Part shown: positions 34,223-43,850 of the stretch, piece by piece
Layout: each line of letters begins with the position of its first letter
Numbering within the stretch: position 1 is the stretch's first letter
Assembly: GCA_044226395.1 (NCBI GenBank)
Contig: JBGAHD010000002.1
Span: 806,001-870,000 of the forward strand
Reading direction: 5' to 3'
From: JBGAHD01 sp044226395
Lineage (GTDB): Bacteria; Pseudomonadota; Gammaproteobacteria; Xanthomonadales; Ahniellaceae
DNA: 64,000 nucleotides
Notes under the pieces: generated by a model
Told to the model about the DNA's origin: nothing
The model's database searches: none
Seen by the model: only the letters and a program-made list of their open reading frames with translations
Translations under genes and position numbers: made by a program

Positions 34223-35398
34223 ATGAACGACACCGCCACGCCCACCGTCCAGCTCAAGATCGAGCGCCGCTCCAACCATCCCTGGATCTTCCAGAAGATG
34301 GTCGACAAACCCACGCCCAAGCCCAAGCCCGGCACCGTGGTCGAGATTTACGACCGCGCCGGCGAATGGGTCGGGCGCGGTTTCTACAACGGCCATTCGC
34401 GCATCGCGTTGCGCGTGCTCTCGGCCGATCACGACGAGGCCATCGACGAGCACTTCTTCGCGCGCAAGATCGCCGATGCCGTGTCCCTGCGCCGCGACGT
34501 GCTGAAGCTCGATCAGGTCACCGACGCCTATCGTTTGTTTCATTCCGAAGGCGATGGCATTTCGGGCCTGGTGATCGATCGCTTCGCCGACACCCTGGTG
34601 GTGGAGTACTTCTCCGCCGGCGCCTGGCGCGTGCGCGATCACGTCCGCCGCGCGCTCGACACGCATTTTCCCGGCGCGCGTCACTACTGGTTCGCCGAGG
34701 AGCACGTGCAGAAGCAAGAAAGCTTCGACTGCCACGCGCCGCCTCCGCCCGAGCCGATCATCATCAGCGAGCACGGCGTGAAGTTCCGCGCCGCGCCCGG
34801 CACCAAGCACAAGACCGGTTTCTTCGCCGATCAGCGCGACAACCGCCGTTACCTCGCCGAGTTCTGCGCCGGCAAGCGCGTGCTCGATCTGTGCTGCAAT
34901 TCCGGCGGTTTCGCGATTTATGCGAAGGCGCTCGGTGGCGCCGAGGAAGTGGTGGGCGTGGATCTCGACGAAGAGATCCTCGGCATCGCCGAGAGCAACG
35001 CCAAGTTGAACCGCGCGCGCGTGCGCTTCGTCCAGGCCGACATCTTTCCGTGGCTGCGCGATGTCGCGGTGAACAACCGCGATCTGTTCGACGTGGTGAT
35101 TCTCGATCCGGCCAAGATGACGCGCGATCGCGAGCAAGTGATCCCGGCGTTGAAGAAATACCTCGACATGAACAAGCTCGCCATGGCCGCTGTAAAGCCT
35201 GGCGGGATTTTCCTCACGTGCTCGTGCACGGGCCTGGTCGACGAGCCGACTTTTCTCGACACCATTCGCCGCGCGGCCTTCTACGCCAATCGCACGGTGC
35301 AGGTGCTGCGCGTGAGCGGCGCCGGCGCCGATCATCCGTTCATGGCGCACTGTGGCGAGTCGCGTTACCTCAAAGCGGTGTTCTGCCGCGTGTGGTGA
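34223..35398 (+). CDS. rlmI: class I SAM rRNA methyltransferase (RlmI type)
   Basis: A 391-residue methyltransferase of the RlmI family, which modifies a cytosine (m5C1962) of 23S rRNA in E. coli. An N-terminal PUA-like RNA-binding domain (RRSNHPWIFQKMVD, first 80 residues) precedes the Rossmann domain. SAM-binding motif I is VLDLCCNSGGFAIYAKALGG (about 221-240), followed by VVGVDLDEEI. The catalytic segment is VILDPAKMT and a cysteine pair in FLTCSCTGLV. A leaderless promoter is likely. The specific target base is inferred from the family. Confidence 0.85.
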   Translation: MNDTATPTVQLKIERRSNHPWIFQKMVDKPTPKPKPGTVVEIYDRAGEWVGRGFYNGHSRIALRVLSADHDEAIDEHFFARKIADAVSLRRDVLKLDQVTDAYRLFHSEGDGISGLVIDRFADTLVVEYFSAGAWRVRDHVRRALDTHFPGARHYWFAEEHVQKQESFDCHAPPPPEPIIISEHGVKFRAAPGTKHKTGFFADQRDNRRYLAEFCAGKRVLDLCCNSGGFAIYAKALGGAEEVVGVDLDEEILGIAESNAKLNRARVRFVQADIFPWLRDVAVNNRDLFDVVILDPAKMTRDREQVIPALKKYLDMNKLAMAAVKPGGIFLTCSCTGLVDEPTFLDTIRRAAFYANRTVQVLRVSGAGADHPFMAHCGESRYLKAVFCRVW

Positions 35399-35402
35399 GG
35401 CC

Positions 35403-36278
35403 ATGAGCGCGCCGCTGGTGGTCTGCGAGGGCGTGCGCAAGCATTTCCGCGCGCGGCGCGCGCTCGATGGCCTGGACTGGCGCGTCGAACCCGGCGAGAT
35501 CGTCGGCCTGCTCGGCCGCAATGGCGCGGGCAAGTCGACCTTGCTGCGCATCCTGGTCGGTCACGAGCGCGCCGATGAAGGCGTGGCGCGCCTGTTCGGC
35601 GAGGACTGCGCGGCGCTCAAGCCCGCGGCGCGCGCGCGGCTGGCCTATGTCGCGCAGCACGAGTTCGCCTTCGGCGAGTTCAGCGCCGACGAATTGCTGC
35701 GCTTCGTCGCCGCGTTCTATCCGCGCTTCGATCTCGAACGCGCGCGCGCCCGCTTGCGCGATTGGGACGTGCCCGGCCATCAGCCGCAGCAACAGATGTC
35801 GCCCGGCCATCGGCAGAAGCTCGCGATCATCCGTGCGCTGGCCAGTTCGCCGGAACTGCTGCTGCTCGACGAGCCCGCGTCCGCGCTCGATCCGCTGGCG
35901 CGGCGACAATTGCTCGAAGAGATCACCGCCATCGCGCGCGATCAGGGCACGACCGTGATCCTGGCCACGCACTGGTTGAGCGATGTCGAACGCGTGGCCG
36001 GGCGCGTGGCGTTTCTGCACGCTGGCCGCGTGGTGCGCGATCCGCCGTTGGCCGAAATCCGCGCGCGCTGGCGCGTGTGGCGCTGGCGCCTCGACGACCC
36101 CGCGCGTGAATTACCCACGCTGCCGGCGATCATCGGCGCGCGTCGTCAGGGCGAGGCGCTCGATCTCGTCGTCGACACTGGCGTCGACACCGCTGCGTTG
36201 GAAAAAGCGCTCGGCGAGCCGCGCGAGCGCGTCGACGCCACGCTGGAAGACTTCTTCGTCATCCTGGAAGCCACGTGA
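35403..36278 (+). CDS. ABC transporter ATP-binding protein
   Basis: A 291-residue ATPase starting MSAPLVVCEGVRKHF, 4 bases after the rlmI stop. Walker A is GRNGAGKST, Walker B LLLLDEPASALDP, and the switch histidine is in ILATHWLSD. The ABC signature is degenerate, MSPGHRQ instead of LSGGQ, but keeps the serine and the second glycine, as in some exporter ATPases. The last 70 residues form a small C-terminal domain. It overlaps the next gene by four bases. The pair is probably an exporter of unknown cargo. Confidence 0.88.
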   Translation: MSAPLVVCEGVRKHFRARRALDGLDWRVEPGEIVGLLGRNGAGKSTLLRILVGHERADEGVARLFGEDCAALKPAARARLAYVAQHEFAFGEFSADELLRFVAAFYPRFDLERARARLRDWDVPGHQPQQQMSPGHRQKLAIIRALASSPELLLLDEPASALDPLARRQLLEEITAIARDQGTTVILATHWLSDVERVAGRVAFLHAGRVVRDPPLAEIRARWRVWRWRLDDPARELPTLPAIIGARRQGEALDLVVDTGVDTAALEKALGEPRERVDATLEDFFVILEAT

Positions 36279-37651
36279 ACACGCCCGCCGAGGAGTGGAG
36301 CGCGGCCACGGCGATCAGCCAGAACTTGATGCTGCGCCCGGCCGGGCCGTTCGCGGTGCTGGCGCTGACCACGATCGCATTGCGCGCGCTTGAAGCCTCG
36401 TCGGTGCTGCACGTCACCGATCCACTGCTGGTGGTCGCGGCCATGGTCGGTCTGCCCCTGCTGTATCTGTGGACGCAGATCGAACAAAACGCGCACAAGC
36501 GCATTCGCGACTTGATGGCGATCGGCGCGCCCGTGCGCGCGCGGCTGTTTCTGCGCGCGCAACTGATGATGCTGGCCGCGACCGTGATTCTGCCCGCGGC
36601 GATCGTGGCGCACGACACGCGGCAATGGTTCGAGTACTTGGCCGTGTTCGTGCTGATTGCGGGCCTGGGCAGTCGCGGCACGGGCGCGGTGCTCGTCGCC
36701 GGCATCGTGCTGGGCTTGGCGGCGCGCTACGGCGTGGCCGAGTGGTTGCTGACGCACTTGCCGCTGGGCCTTTGGTTGAGTCTCGCGACCGTGTTCGGCG
36801 TGAGTCTGTTGATTCAACAGATCGCGCGCATTCGTCGCTTCGAGGTGTGGAGTCAGCTCGTGGTGCACGCCGCGCGCGATCACGAGCGCGCCACGCAATT
36901 GACCCAAGCGATCGAGTCCGTCGACGCGCGTCATCCGCCCGCGCCGGACGTCACCGCCGAACGCGGCGCGCTGGGGGATATCGAACGGCTCGATCTGGCC
37001 GGACGCGTCGACTACGTGATGGGCTGGCCCGCGCAATGGCCCTCGCGTCGCGCCGTGGTGTTCTATCTGTTCGCGCTGCCGGTGTTCGTGCTCGGCGCGC
37101 GTTTCGTGTTCGGCCAGCATGACGCGGCCGTGACCCTGATCTCGGGCATCTTCGCCGTGATCCTGGTCGTGGCCGCGCGCGTACGCGAAGCCTTGCGCGG
37201 CTTGATCGAGGCCTCGCCGCGTTACGCCTGCCTGTCGATGGCGCCGGCCATGCCCGATCGCCTGGTGCTGTCGCGCGCGTGGTTGCGCCGCGCCTTGTCG
37301 CGCGTGGCGCTCGACGCGCTGCTCGTGGGCTTGGGCTTCACGCTCACCGCGGTCGTGGTGCGGCAGGCGCCGGTCGATGTCGGTCTGGCCGAATATCTCG
37401 GCGAGATCGCATGGTGGGTGGTGCAGGCCGTGGTGCTGGGCGCGAGCTTTCTGCTGATCGCGCTGAGCCTGCGCGCCGGCGAGTGGATGATCCTGCCCCT
37501 GGTCGTGCTGATCCTGCCGTTGTACGCGCTGGCCACGCATTTTCATTGGCTGCCGTGGCCGCTGCCGCTGACCGTGCCCTTGCTGCTGGCGCTGATTCTG
37601 GGCGGTCGTTTGTATCGGCGCGGCCTGGCCTTGCCGTATGGGCCGTACTGA
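36275..37651 (+). CDS. ABC transporter membrane partner
   Basis: A 458-residue membrane protein with about ten helices in two blocks separated by a hydrophilic stretch (about 190-255). The GTG start overlaps the end of the ATPase gene by four bases, which argues strongly for a joint complex. I do not see a standard permease coupling motif; two helical halves suggest a fused duplicated permease. A domain search would be needed to name the family. Confidence 0.7.
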   Translation: MNTPAEEWSAATAISQNLMLRPAGPFAVLALTTIALRALEASSVLHVTDPLLVVAAMVGLPLLYLWTQIEQNAHKRIRDLMAIGAPVRARLFLRAQLMMLAATVILPAAIVAHDTRQWFEYLAVFVLIAGLGSRGTGAVLVAGIVLGLAARYGVAEWLLTHLPLGLWLSLATVFGVSLLIQQIARIRRFEVWSQLVVHAARDHERATQLTQAIESVDARHPPAPDVTAERGALGDIERLDLAGRVDYVMGWPAQWPSRRAVVFYLFALPVFVLGARFVFGQHDAAVTLISGIFAVILVVAARVREALRGLIEASPRYACLSMAPAMPDRLVLSRAWLRRALSRVALDALLVGLGFTLTAVVVRQAPVDVGLAEYLGEIAWWVVQAVVLGASFLLIALSLRAGEWMILPLVVLILPLYALATHFHWLPWPLPLTVPLLLALILGGRLYRRGLALPYGPY

Positions 37652-37718
37652 CTCGCGACCGACGCGCGTCGCCGAGGAGAATGCTACGCTTCGTTGATCG
37701 CAAGCCGGAAGCCGCCGC

Positions 37719-38987
37719 GTGTCCGAAACTCCCTCCAGCGTCCCGCAGGCCGCGCCGCGCAAGGCCGCGATCATCTTCATCTTCATCACGATCTTCATCG
37801 ACATCCTGTCGTTCGGCGTGATCATTCCGGTCTTCCCGCATTTGATTCAATCGTTCCGCGGCGGCGACATCGCCAGCGCCGCCGTGTGGTCGGGCATTCT
37901 CAGTTCGATGTTCTCGCTGACCCAGTTCGTGTTCTCGCCCGTGCAGGGCGCGCTGTCGGATCGCTACGGTCGTCGACCGGTGATCCTGCTATCGAACCTC
38001 GGCACTGGTCTCGATTTCATTTTCATGGCGCTGGCCAACAGCCTGCCGATGTTGTTCATCGGTCGCCTGATCTCGGGCGTGACCGCGGCGAGCTTCAGCA
38101 CCGCCAATGCCTACATCGCCGACGTGACCGAGCCGACCAAGCGCGCCGCGGCCTTCGGCATGATGGGCATGGCCTTCGGCATCGGCTTCGTGGTCGGTCC
38201 GGCGTTCGGCAGTTTCCTGTCGGGCTTCGATGCGCGCGCGCCGTTCTGGGTTTCGGCCGGTCTGGCCTTGGCGAACTTCTGCTACGGCTATTTCGTGCTG
38301 CCCGAATCGCTGCCGGTCGAGCGCCGCGCCACGCGCTTCGATTGGAAGCGCGCCAATCCCATCGGTTCGTTGATGATGTTGGCCTCGTACCGTCGCTTGG
38401 TGCTGGGCTTGGCCATCGTCGCCTTCTTGAGCGGCCTGGCGCACTACGTGCTGCCGAGCACCTTCGTGCTTTACGCCGACTATCGTTATTCCTGGGGCCA
38501 GGACAAGGTTGGCTACGTGCTGGCCCTGGTCGGCGTGTGCAATGCCGTGGTCCAGGCCGTGCTGGTGCGCCGGCTCGTGCCCACGCTGGGCGAGCGTCGC
38601 ACCCTGCTGATTGGCGTGGTGTTCGGCGTGTGCGGCTTCCTGGGCATGGGCCTGTCGCCCACGGGCGCGATCTACTTGAGCACCGTGCCGCTGCTGGCCT
38701 TGTGGGGCCTAGCCGGTCCTTCGCTGCAGGCGCTGATCACCCACCACGTCTCGCCTCAGGAACAAGGCCGTCTGCAAGGCGCGATCACCAGCCTGACCGC
38801 GTTGGGCGGCATCTTCGGGCCGTACATGTTCTCGCAGGTGTTCGCTTCGTTCATCGGCGAACGCGCGCGTTACCACTTGCCGGGCGCCGCGTTCTTGCTC
38901 GCCGCGATCTTGCTGTGCGTGGCCCTGGTCATCGCCTGGGCGGTGACGCGCGAGCCGCGGACGGCGAGCCTGCCCTCGGAAAGCTGA
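37719..38987 (+). CDS. TetA-like MFS transporter
   Basis: A 422-residue major-facilitator protein with twelve membrane helices, of the TCR/Tet drug:proton antiporter group. Motif A between helices 2 and 3 is GALSDRYGRRPVILLSN, and a motif C-like stretch is GFVVGPAFGSFLSGF. N-terminal 18 residues are polar. The start codon is GTG at 37719. Cargo cannot be read from the sequence; relatives include tetracycline exporters and many housekeeping exporters, so no resistance should be assumed. Confidence 0.88.
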   Translation: MSETPSSVPQAAPRKAAIIFIFITIFIDILSFGVIIPVFPHLIQSFRGGDIASAAVWSGILSSMFSLTQFVFSPVQGALSDRYGRRPVILLSNLGTGLDFIFMALANSLPMLFIGRLISGVTAASFSTANAYIADVTEPTKRAAAFGMMGMAFGIGFVVGPAFGSFLSGFDARAPFWVSAGLALANFCYGYFVLPESLPVERRATRFDWKRANPIGSLMMLASYRRLVLGLAIVAFLSGLAHYVLPSTFVLYADYRYSWGQDKVGYVLALVGVCNAVVQAVLVRRLVPTLGERRTLLIGVVFGVCGFLGMGLSPTGAIYLSTVPLLALWGLAGPSLQALITHHVSPQEQGRLQGAITSLTALGGIFGPYMFSQVFASFIGERARYHLPGAAFLLAAILLCVALVIAWAVTREPRTASLPSES

Positions 38988-39078
38988 ACCTGGCCGGGGC
39001 CCGCGCGCGCGGTTTAACCCCGGGGCGCACTATCCTTCGTTTCTCATCAGGGTATCGTCACCCTTCGAGGAACCGCCC

Positions 39079-40572
39079 ATGCGCACGACCGCGCTCGCCC
39101 TAGCCCTGACCGCCGCCATGACTACTTCCGCCAATGCCGCACCCGCGCCCGACTACTCGCTGACCATCTACAGCTCCGCGCAGCCGGGTCAAATCAACAC
39201 CGACGCCCTGGCCAACTACGGCATGGCCCTGCCGGGCTATGCCCTGGTGCGCGATGGCCGCCGCATGAGCCTGACGCCAGGCCAGAGCGCGATCCGCTTC
39301 ACCGACGTGGCCAAGCGCATCGACCCGACCACGGTAAGTTTCGCTTCGCTCACCGATCCCGCTGGCACGCGCGTGATCGAGCAGAACTACCAGTTCGATC
39401 TGGTCAGCCAGCAAAAACTGATCGAGCGCTACATCGGCCAGAAGATCACGGTCGAGCAAGTGCGCGGCGAGCAGATCGATCACATCACCGGCACCTTGCT
39501 CTCGGCCGATGGCGGCCTGATCCTGCAAAAGGACAACGGCGAGGTGCAGACCCTCAACGGCTACAGCAATGTGCAGTTTCCGAGCTTGCCGGGCGGTTTG
39601 ATCACGCGCCCGACGCTCGTGTGGCTGGTCGATGCCGCGCGCGGCGGCGAGCACGACACGCGCGTGAGCTATCAGACCCAGGGCATGACCTGGTGGTCGG
39701 ACTACAACGTGACCCTGCGCGAGACCAATGGCCAATGCGACATGGACCTGTCGGCCTGGGTCACCATCGTCAATCAATCGGGCGGTAGTTTTCCCGCGGC
39801 GAAACTGAAACTCGTCGCGGGCGAAGTCAATCGCGCGCCCGCGCCCGCGCCGCAGATGGACTATCGCGCCAAGATGGTCATGGCCGCGCCCGCCGCCGCG
39901 GCGCCGGGCTTCCAGGAATCGCAGTTGTTCGAGTATCACCTGTACACGCTCGGCCGCCGCACCGATCTGCCCGACAACTCGACCAAGCAGCTCGAGCTGT
40001 TTCCCGCCGCCACGGGCGTGAACTGTCGCAAGCAATTGGTCTTCACCGCCTCGCCCACGCCGTGGACGTACTGGGGCGCGCCGATCAGCGACCAGGGCTA
40101 CGGCGCCAGCACCGAAGGCACGGTTGGCGCGTATCTCGAGTTCGACAACAAGGAAGCCAACCGCATGGGCATGCCGCTGCCGGCCGGCCGCGTGCGCGTC
40201 AATCAAGCCGCCAACGATGGCTCGCTGGAATTCATCGGCGAGGACGTGATCAAGCACACGCCGCGCAACGAGACCCTGCGCATCAAGCTCGGCAATGCCT
40301 TCGACGTGGTTGGCGAGCGGCGTCAGATGAACTTCGTCTACAACGATTCCGGCGACTACATCGACGAGACTTTCGAGATCAGCGTGCGCAATCGCAAGAA
40401 GGTCGCCGCCGAAGTCATCGTGCGCGAGTACCTGTACCGCTGGAGCAAGTGGAACATCACCGCGCAGAGTCATCCTTCGACCAAGCGCGATCAGCAGACG
40501 CTCGATTTCCCGCTCAACATTCCCGCGGACGGCGAAGTGAAGCTCACCTACACCGTGCGCTACAGCTGGTAA
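39079..40572 (+). CDS. DUF4139 secreted protein (first copy)
   Basis: A 497-residue protein with a signal peptide (TTALALALTAAMTTSANA). The DUF4139 region covers the C-terminal two thirds, with YHLYTLGRRTDLPDNSTKQL, FTASPTPWTYWGAPI and the end block LDFPLNIPADGEVKLTYTVR. The protein is beta-rich and probably periplasmic or exported. GAGGAA stands 6 bases before the ATG. A close paralogue follows after 115 bases; some DNA stretches are almost identical between them. Function of the family is unknown. Confidence 0.85.
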   Translation: MRTTALALALTAAMTTSANAAPAPDYSLTIYSSAQPGQINTDALANYGMALPGYALVRDGRRMSLTPGQSAIRFTDVAKRIDPTTVSFASLTDPAGTRVIEQNYQFDLVSQQKLIERYIGQKITVEQVRGEQIDHITGTLLSADGGLILQKDNGEVQTLNGYSNVQFPSLPGGLITRPTLVWLVDAARGGEHDTRVSYQTQGMTWWSDYNVTLRETNGQCDMDLSAWVTIVNQSGGSFPAAKLKLVAGEVNRAPAPAPQMDYRAKMVMAAPAAAAPGFQESQLFEYHLYTLGRRTDLPDNSTKQLELFPAATGVNCRKQLVFTASPTPWTYWGAPISDQGYGASTEGTVGAYLEFDNKEANRMGMPLPAGRVRVNQAANDGSLEFIGEDVIKHTPRNETLRIKLGNAFDVVGERRQMNFVYNDSGDYIDETFEISVRNRKKVAAEVIVREYLYRWSKWNITAQSHPSTKRDQQTLDFPLNIPADGEVKLTYTVRYSW

Positions 40573-40687
40573 TCGCCTGACGACACCGCGCCACCGGCGC
40601 GGCGTGAAAAAACTCACGCCGCGCTAACCCCGAAAGCCCCGCGCCGCCGTTTCCCTTCTTCGCCCTCCGCGAACTTTGGGAACCGCC

Positions 40688-42199
40688 ATGCGCAACCTCA
40701 TCATCACGCTCGCCGTCGTCACCGCGCTCGCCGCCGTCGCCACGCCGCCCGCCCGCGCCGAAAAGCCCGCGCCTTACGCCATCACCGTCTACAGCGGCGC
40801 CGCGCCCGGTCAGCTCAGTCTCGACACCCTCGCCAACTACGGCGCGAATCTGCCCGGCTACGCCTTGGTGCGCGATCACCGGCGCATGACGCTGGAGGCC
40901 GGGCAGGGCATGCTGCGCTTCACCGACGTGGCCAAGCGCATCGACCCGACCACGGTCAGCTTCGCCTCGCTCACCGATCCCGCCGGCACGCGCGTCATCG
41001 AACAGAATTTCCAATTCGATCTGGTCAGCCAGCAAAAACTGATCGAGCGCTACATCGGCCAAAAGATCACGGTCGAACAAATACGCGGCGAAAAGATCGA
41101 TCGCATCGAAGGCACTTTGCTCTCGGCCAATGGCGGCTTGATTCTGCAGACCGATCAAGGCGAAGTGCGGACGTTGCAGTACTACTCGCGCGTCGATTTC
41201 CCGCAATTGCCCGGCGGCTTGATCACGCGCCCGACGCTCGTATGGCTGGTCAATGCCGCGCGCGGCGGCGAGCACGACACGCGCGTGAGCTATCAAACGC
41301 GCGGCATGCTCTGGTGGTCGGACTACAACGTCGTCCTGCGCGAGAACGCCGACACCTGCGCCATCGATCTGGCCGCCTGGGTCACCGTGGTCAATCAATC
41401 CGGCGCGACCTACAACGACGCGCAACTGCGCCTGGTCGCCGGCGAGGTCCATCGCGCGCCCGCCGCGGGCAACGAGCTTGGCATGGTGCAACTCGCGCGC
41501 CGCGCGGTGCGCGAGGAAGCGACAATGGCTCCGGGCTTTCAGGAATCGAGCCTGTCCGAGTATCACCTTTACACGCTCGGCCGCCGCACCGACTTGCCCG
41601 ACAACTCGACCAAGCAACTCGAACTATTTCCCACCGCGAACGGCGCGCGCTGCCGCAAGCAACTCGTGTTCACCGCCTCGCCCGAACCGTGGACGTACTG
41701 GGGCGCGCCGATCAGCGACCAAGGCTATGGCGCCACCACCGAAGGCACGGTCGGCGCCTATCTCGAATTCGACAACAAGGACACCAACCGCCTCGGCATG
41801 CCGCTGCCGGCCGGCCGCGTGCGCGTCAATCAAGCCGCCAACGACGGCGCGCTGGAATTCATCGGCGAGGACGTGATCAAGCACACGCCGCGCAATGAAA
41901 CCGTGCGGATCAAACTCGGCAATGCCTTCGACGTGGTCGGCGAACGTCGTCAGATGAATTTCGTCTATGACGATGACAAGGACTTCATCGACGAGACCTT
42001 CGAGATCAGCGTGCGCAATCGCAAGAAAGTCGCGGCCGATGTCACCGTGCGCGAGTACTTGTATCGCTGGAGCAAATGGAACATCACCGCGCAGAGTCAT
42101 CCCTCGACCAAGCGCGATCAGCAGACGCTGGATTTTCCGCTGCGCATTCCCGCCGATGGCGAGGTCAAGCTGACCTACACCGTGCGATATTCGTGGTGA
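40688..42199 (+). CDS. DUF4139 secreted protein (second copy)
   Basis: A 503-residue tandem paralogue of the gene at 39079. Signal peptide LIITLAVVTALAAVATPPARA. Long identical blocks occur, such as RFTDVAKRIDPTTVSFASLT, VSQQKLIERYIGQKITVEQ and the last 25 residues apart from one or two changes. Differences concentrate in the region around residues 255-285 (RRAVREEATMAPGFQE against a Met/Ala-rich stretch in copy 1) and in the signal peptide. A recent duplication with partial divergence, or gene conversion, would explain the pattern. Confidence 0.85.
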   Translation: MRNLIITLAVVTALAAVATPPARAEKPAPYAITVYSGAAPGQLSLDTLANYGANLPGYALVRDHRRMTLEAGQGMLRFTDVAKRIDPTTVSFASLTDPAGTRVIEQNFQFDLVSQQKLIERYIGQKITVEQIRGEKIDRIEGTLLSANGGLILQTDQGEVRTLQYYSRVDFPQLPGGLITRPTLVWLVNAARGGEHDTRVSYQTRGMLWWSDYNVVLRENADTCAIDLAAWVTVVNQSGATYNDAQLRLVAGEVHRAPAAGNELGMVQLARRAVREEATMAPGFQESSLSEYHLYTLGRRTDLPDNSTKQLELFPTANGARCRKQLVFTASPEPWTYWGAPISDQGYGATTEGTVGAYLEFDNKDTNRLGMPLPAGRVRVNQAANDGALEFIGEDVIKHTPRNETVRIKLGNAFDVVGERRQMNFVYDDDKDFIDETFEISVRNRKKVAADVTVREYLYRWSKWNITAQSHPSTKRDQQTLDFPLRIPADGEVKLTYTVRYSW

Positions 42200-42488
42200 A
42201 GCCGCGCGAAGTGGCCGCGGAGCGTGCCTCCGCGACCTTCGTGCCGGTGCGCCGGCGCTATCGGCCGACCGCGACACCGAAGAGAGACCCGTAGTCTCAA
42301 AACAACGGCGCCGTCGCGCGCGCGCCAATCGATGCCCCGCTCGAGCGATGAATGCCGCAGGGCTACCCCGTCCTGATCCATTTCTTCTGAAAATGGCATC
42401 GCGTTGATCGTAGCAAGACGGGCTTTTCGTAATCCGATTCTGCATCGCGATGAGAAGCTCGGAATGCAATCCCAAAGCACAACGATGC
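42200..42488. other. intergenic stretch without recognised gene
   Basis: About 290 bases between the second DUF4139 gene and the leader of the next gene. A short hairpin GCGGAG/CTCCGC lies about 15-35 bases after the stop; otherwise I see no gene, promoter or repeat that I can support. Base composition is less GC-rich than the flanking genes. Confidence 0.5.
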
Positions 42489-42531
42489 GGAGACCTGACT
42501 CGACTCAGGCGATGAGTCTCCTTTCTCGGAG
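42489..42531 (+). promoter_or_regulatory. structured 5' leader that can hide the ribosome binding site
   Basis: GGAGAC (42489-42494) can pair with GTCTCC (42516-42521), enclosing a second hairpin CCTGA/TCAGG (42494-42498 with 42505-42509). Alternatively CTCC (42518-42521) can pair with the ribosome binding site GGAG (42528-42531) across a TTTCTC loop. The two folds exclude each other, so translation of the gene at 42540 might be switchable. Pairings are read by eye; their stability was not computed. Confidence 0.35.
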
Positions 42532-42539
42532 TGAACGTG

Positions 42540-43850
42540 ATGACCTCGTTCAACAGCGATTCCGCGCTGACGTGCTTCTGCGCTCGCCGCGCGCGCGGTG
42601 GCTTGACCGTCCGCTACCCCCTGATTCTCATGCTGTTGCTGTTCGTCATTGGCGTGAGCCAGGCCCTGGCTCAAGCCAATGCCGTCTATGTGACTCGCTG
42701 GATCGATGAGAGCTTCGGTTCCCCCAGGTACGACGGCCTGTGGGTCTACCGCTGGCCCGATCTGAGCTTGCAGACGGTCGACCGCTCGGTGCCGGAACAC
42801 AGCTCATTGGTGATGTCACCCGATGGCCGCGAGCTCTACCTGTTATCGCTCAGTCGCGTTTACGTCCTTGATCGCGAAACGCGGCATGTCTTGCGCAGCT
42901 TCCCCGTGGACACTTACGCCCAGGCGTTCAATGACTCCCTTGAATCCCTGGGCGGCTTCTTTTCGCCGCTGCGACCCGACCTGTTGATCCTCAGTACCTG
43001 CGTTTGGATCGATGTCCGCGCGGGTCTCGTCTTGCGGTCGCCCGCGACGCTGACGCCGGGATACGCGTGCAGCCGCGCCCACCTGGACGACTCGGGCCGC
43101 TACGTCATTCTGCGAATGGCTCGTTTTCCCCCCGGACAACCGGCGGAATTCGCGTTGCGCATCGTCAATCTCGACGGCGAGGACATCCTGGGTCGCATCA
43201 TCCCGGGCTTCAACGTGGGCACCGTCCTGGTCGACGGGCGAATCGTGGTTGGTCACGCGCGCGACGGCGACAGCGATCTGCAAGTGCTCGACCCATCGAC
43301 CTTGATGCCGCTGGCGCGCTTGCCCATTGCCGCCAACAGCGACATTTGGGATCTGCACGGCGACGGGCAGGGCGGCTTCGCGGCACTGATCAAGCCGTCG
43401 AACAGCCCAAGGACGCGACTCCTGCGTTGGCGGACCGTGCCTGGGCAACCCGAAGTCGTGCGCGAGCACGCACCCGACCTCGAGGGCCTGCCCAGCCTGC
43501 GCGCGCAACGCGGCTACCTTGAGTATCACAGCCGCGTGCGCAGCTTCGGAGACTTCAGCGCTGGCGGCCGACTCCTCTTGGGCGGCCGTCGGGTTGAGCT
43601 GTTCGACATTGACCGCGGCGTGAGTCGCGAATTGCCCATGGGGCCAACGCAAGTCATCACCGACATCGCGCTGGCGCCTGGGCTTCAAGCCTTGACTCGA
43701 GCGTCCGCCGTGCCCGTGCTCAGTATTTGGGGCCTCGCGACATTCGCGTGCGCGCTCGTGGTCGTCGTGAGGCTAGTCGGCTTGAAATCGACGAGCCGCG
43801 TCGCTGGCGAATACAGCCATCGGCGACGAGAACGCTTGGCCGCCGAATGA
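42540..43850 (+). CDS. secreted propeller-like protein with IPTL-CTERM-like anchor (1 of 3)
   Basis: A 436-residue protein. Hydrophobic export segment at about 20-45 (YPLILMLLLFVIGVSQALAQ), then a beta-rich body with propeller-like strands (YDGLWVYRWPDLSLQTVDRS, VMSPDGRELYLLSLSRVYVL). Near the end, VPVLSIWG (about 391-398) is followed by a membrane helix and a basic tail, the layout of an IPTL-CTERM sorting signal in degenerate form. ATG at 42540 was preferred to GTG at 42531 because GGAG stands 8 bases before it. It is the first of three tandem relatives and lacks the CxxxxC pair of the others. Confidence 0.72.
   Translation: MTSFNSDSALTCFCARRARGGLTVRYPLILMLLLFVIGVSQALAQANAVYVTRWIDESFGSPRYDGLWVYRWPDLSLQTVDRSVPEHSSLVMSPDGRELYLLSLSRVYVLDRETRHVLRSFPVDTYAQAFNDSLESLGGFFSPLRPDLLILSTCVWIDVRAGLVLRSPATLTPGYACSRAHLDDSGRYVILRMARFPPGQPAEFALRIVNLDGEDILGRIIPGFNVGTVLVDGRIVVGHARDGDSDLQVLDPSTLMPLARLPIAANSDIWDLHGDGQGGFAALIKPSNSPRTRLLRWRTVPGQPEVVREHAPDLEGLPSLRAQRGYLEYHSRVRSFGDFSAGGRLLLGGRRVELFDIDRGVSRELPMGPTQVITDIALAPGLQALTRASAVPVLSIWGLATFACALVVVVRLVGLKSTSRVAGEYSHRRRERLAAE

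Noticed and set aside
36146..37825. 559-codon minus frame rich in His and Gln
   Set aside because: Shadow of the ABC membrane gene; low-complexity His/Gln composition is the complement of Leu and Val codons.
37719..38987. Tetracycline resistance gene
   Set aside because: Family resemblance only; no repressor gene beside it and no mobile-element context.
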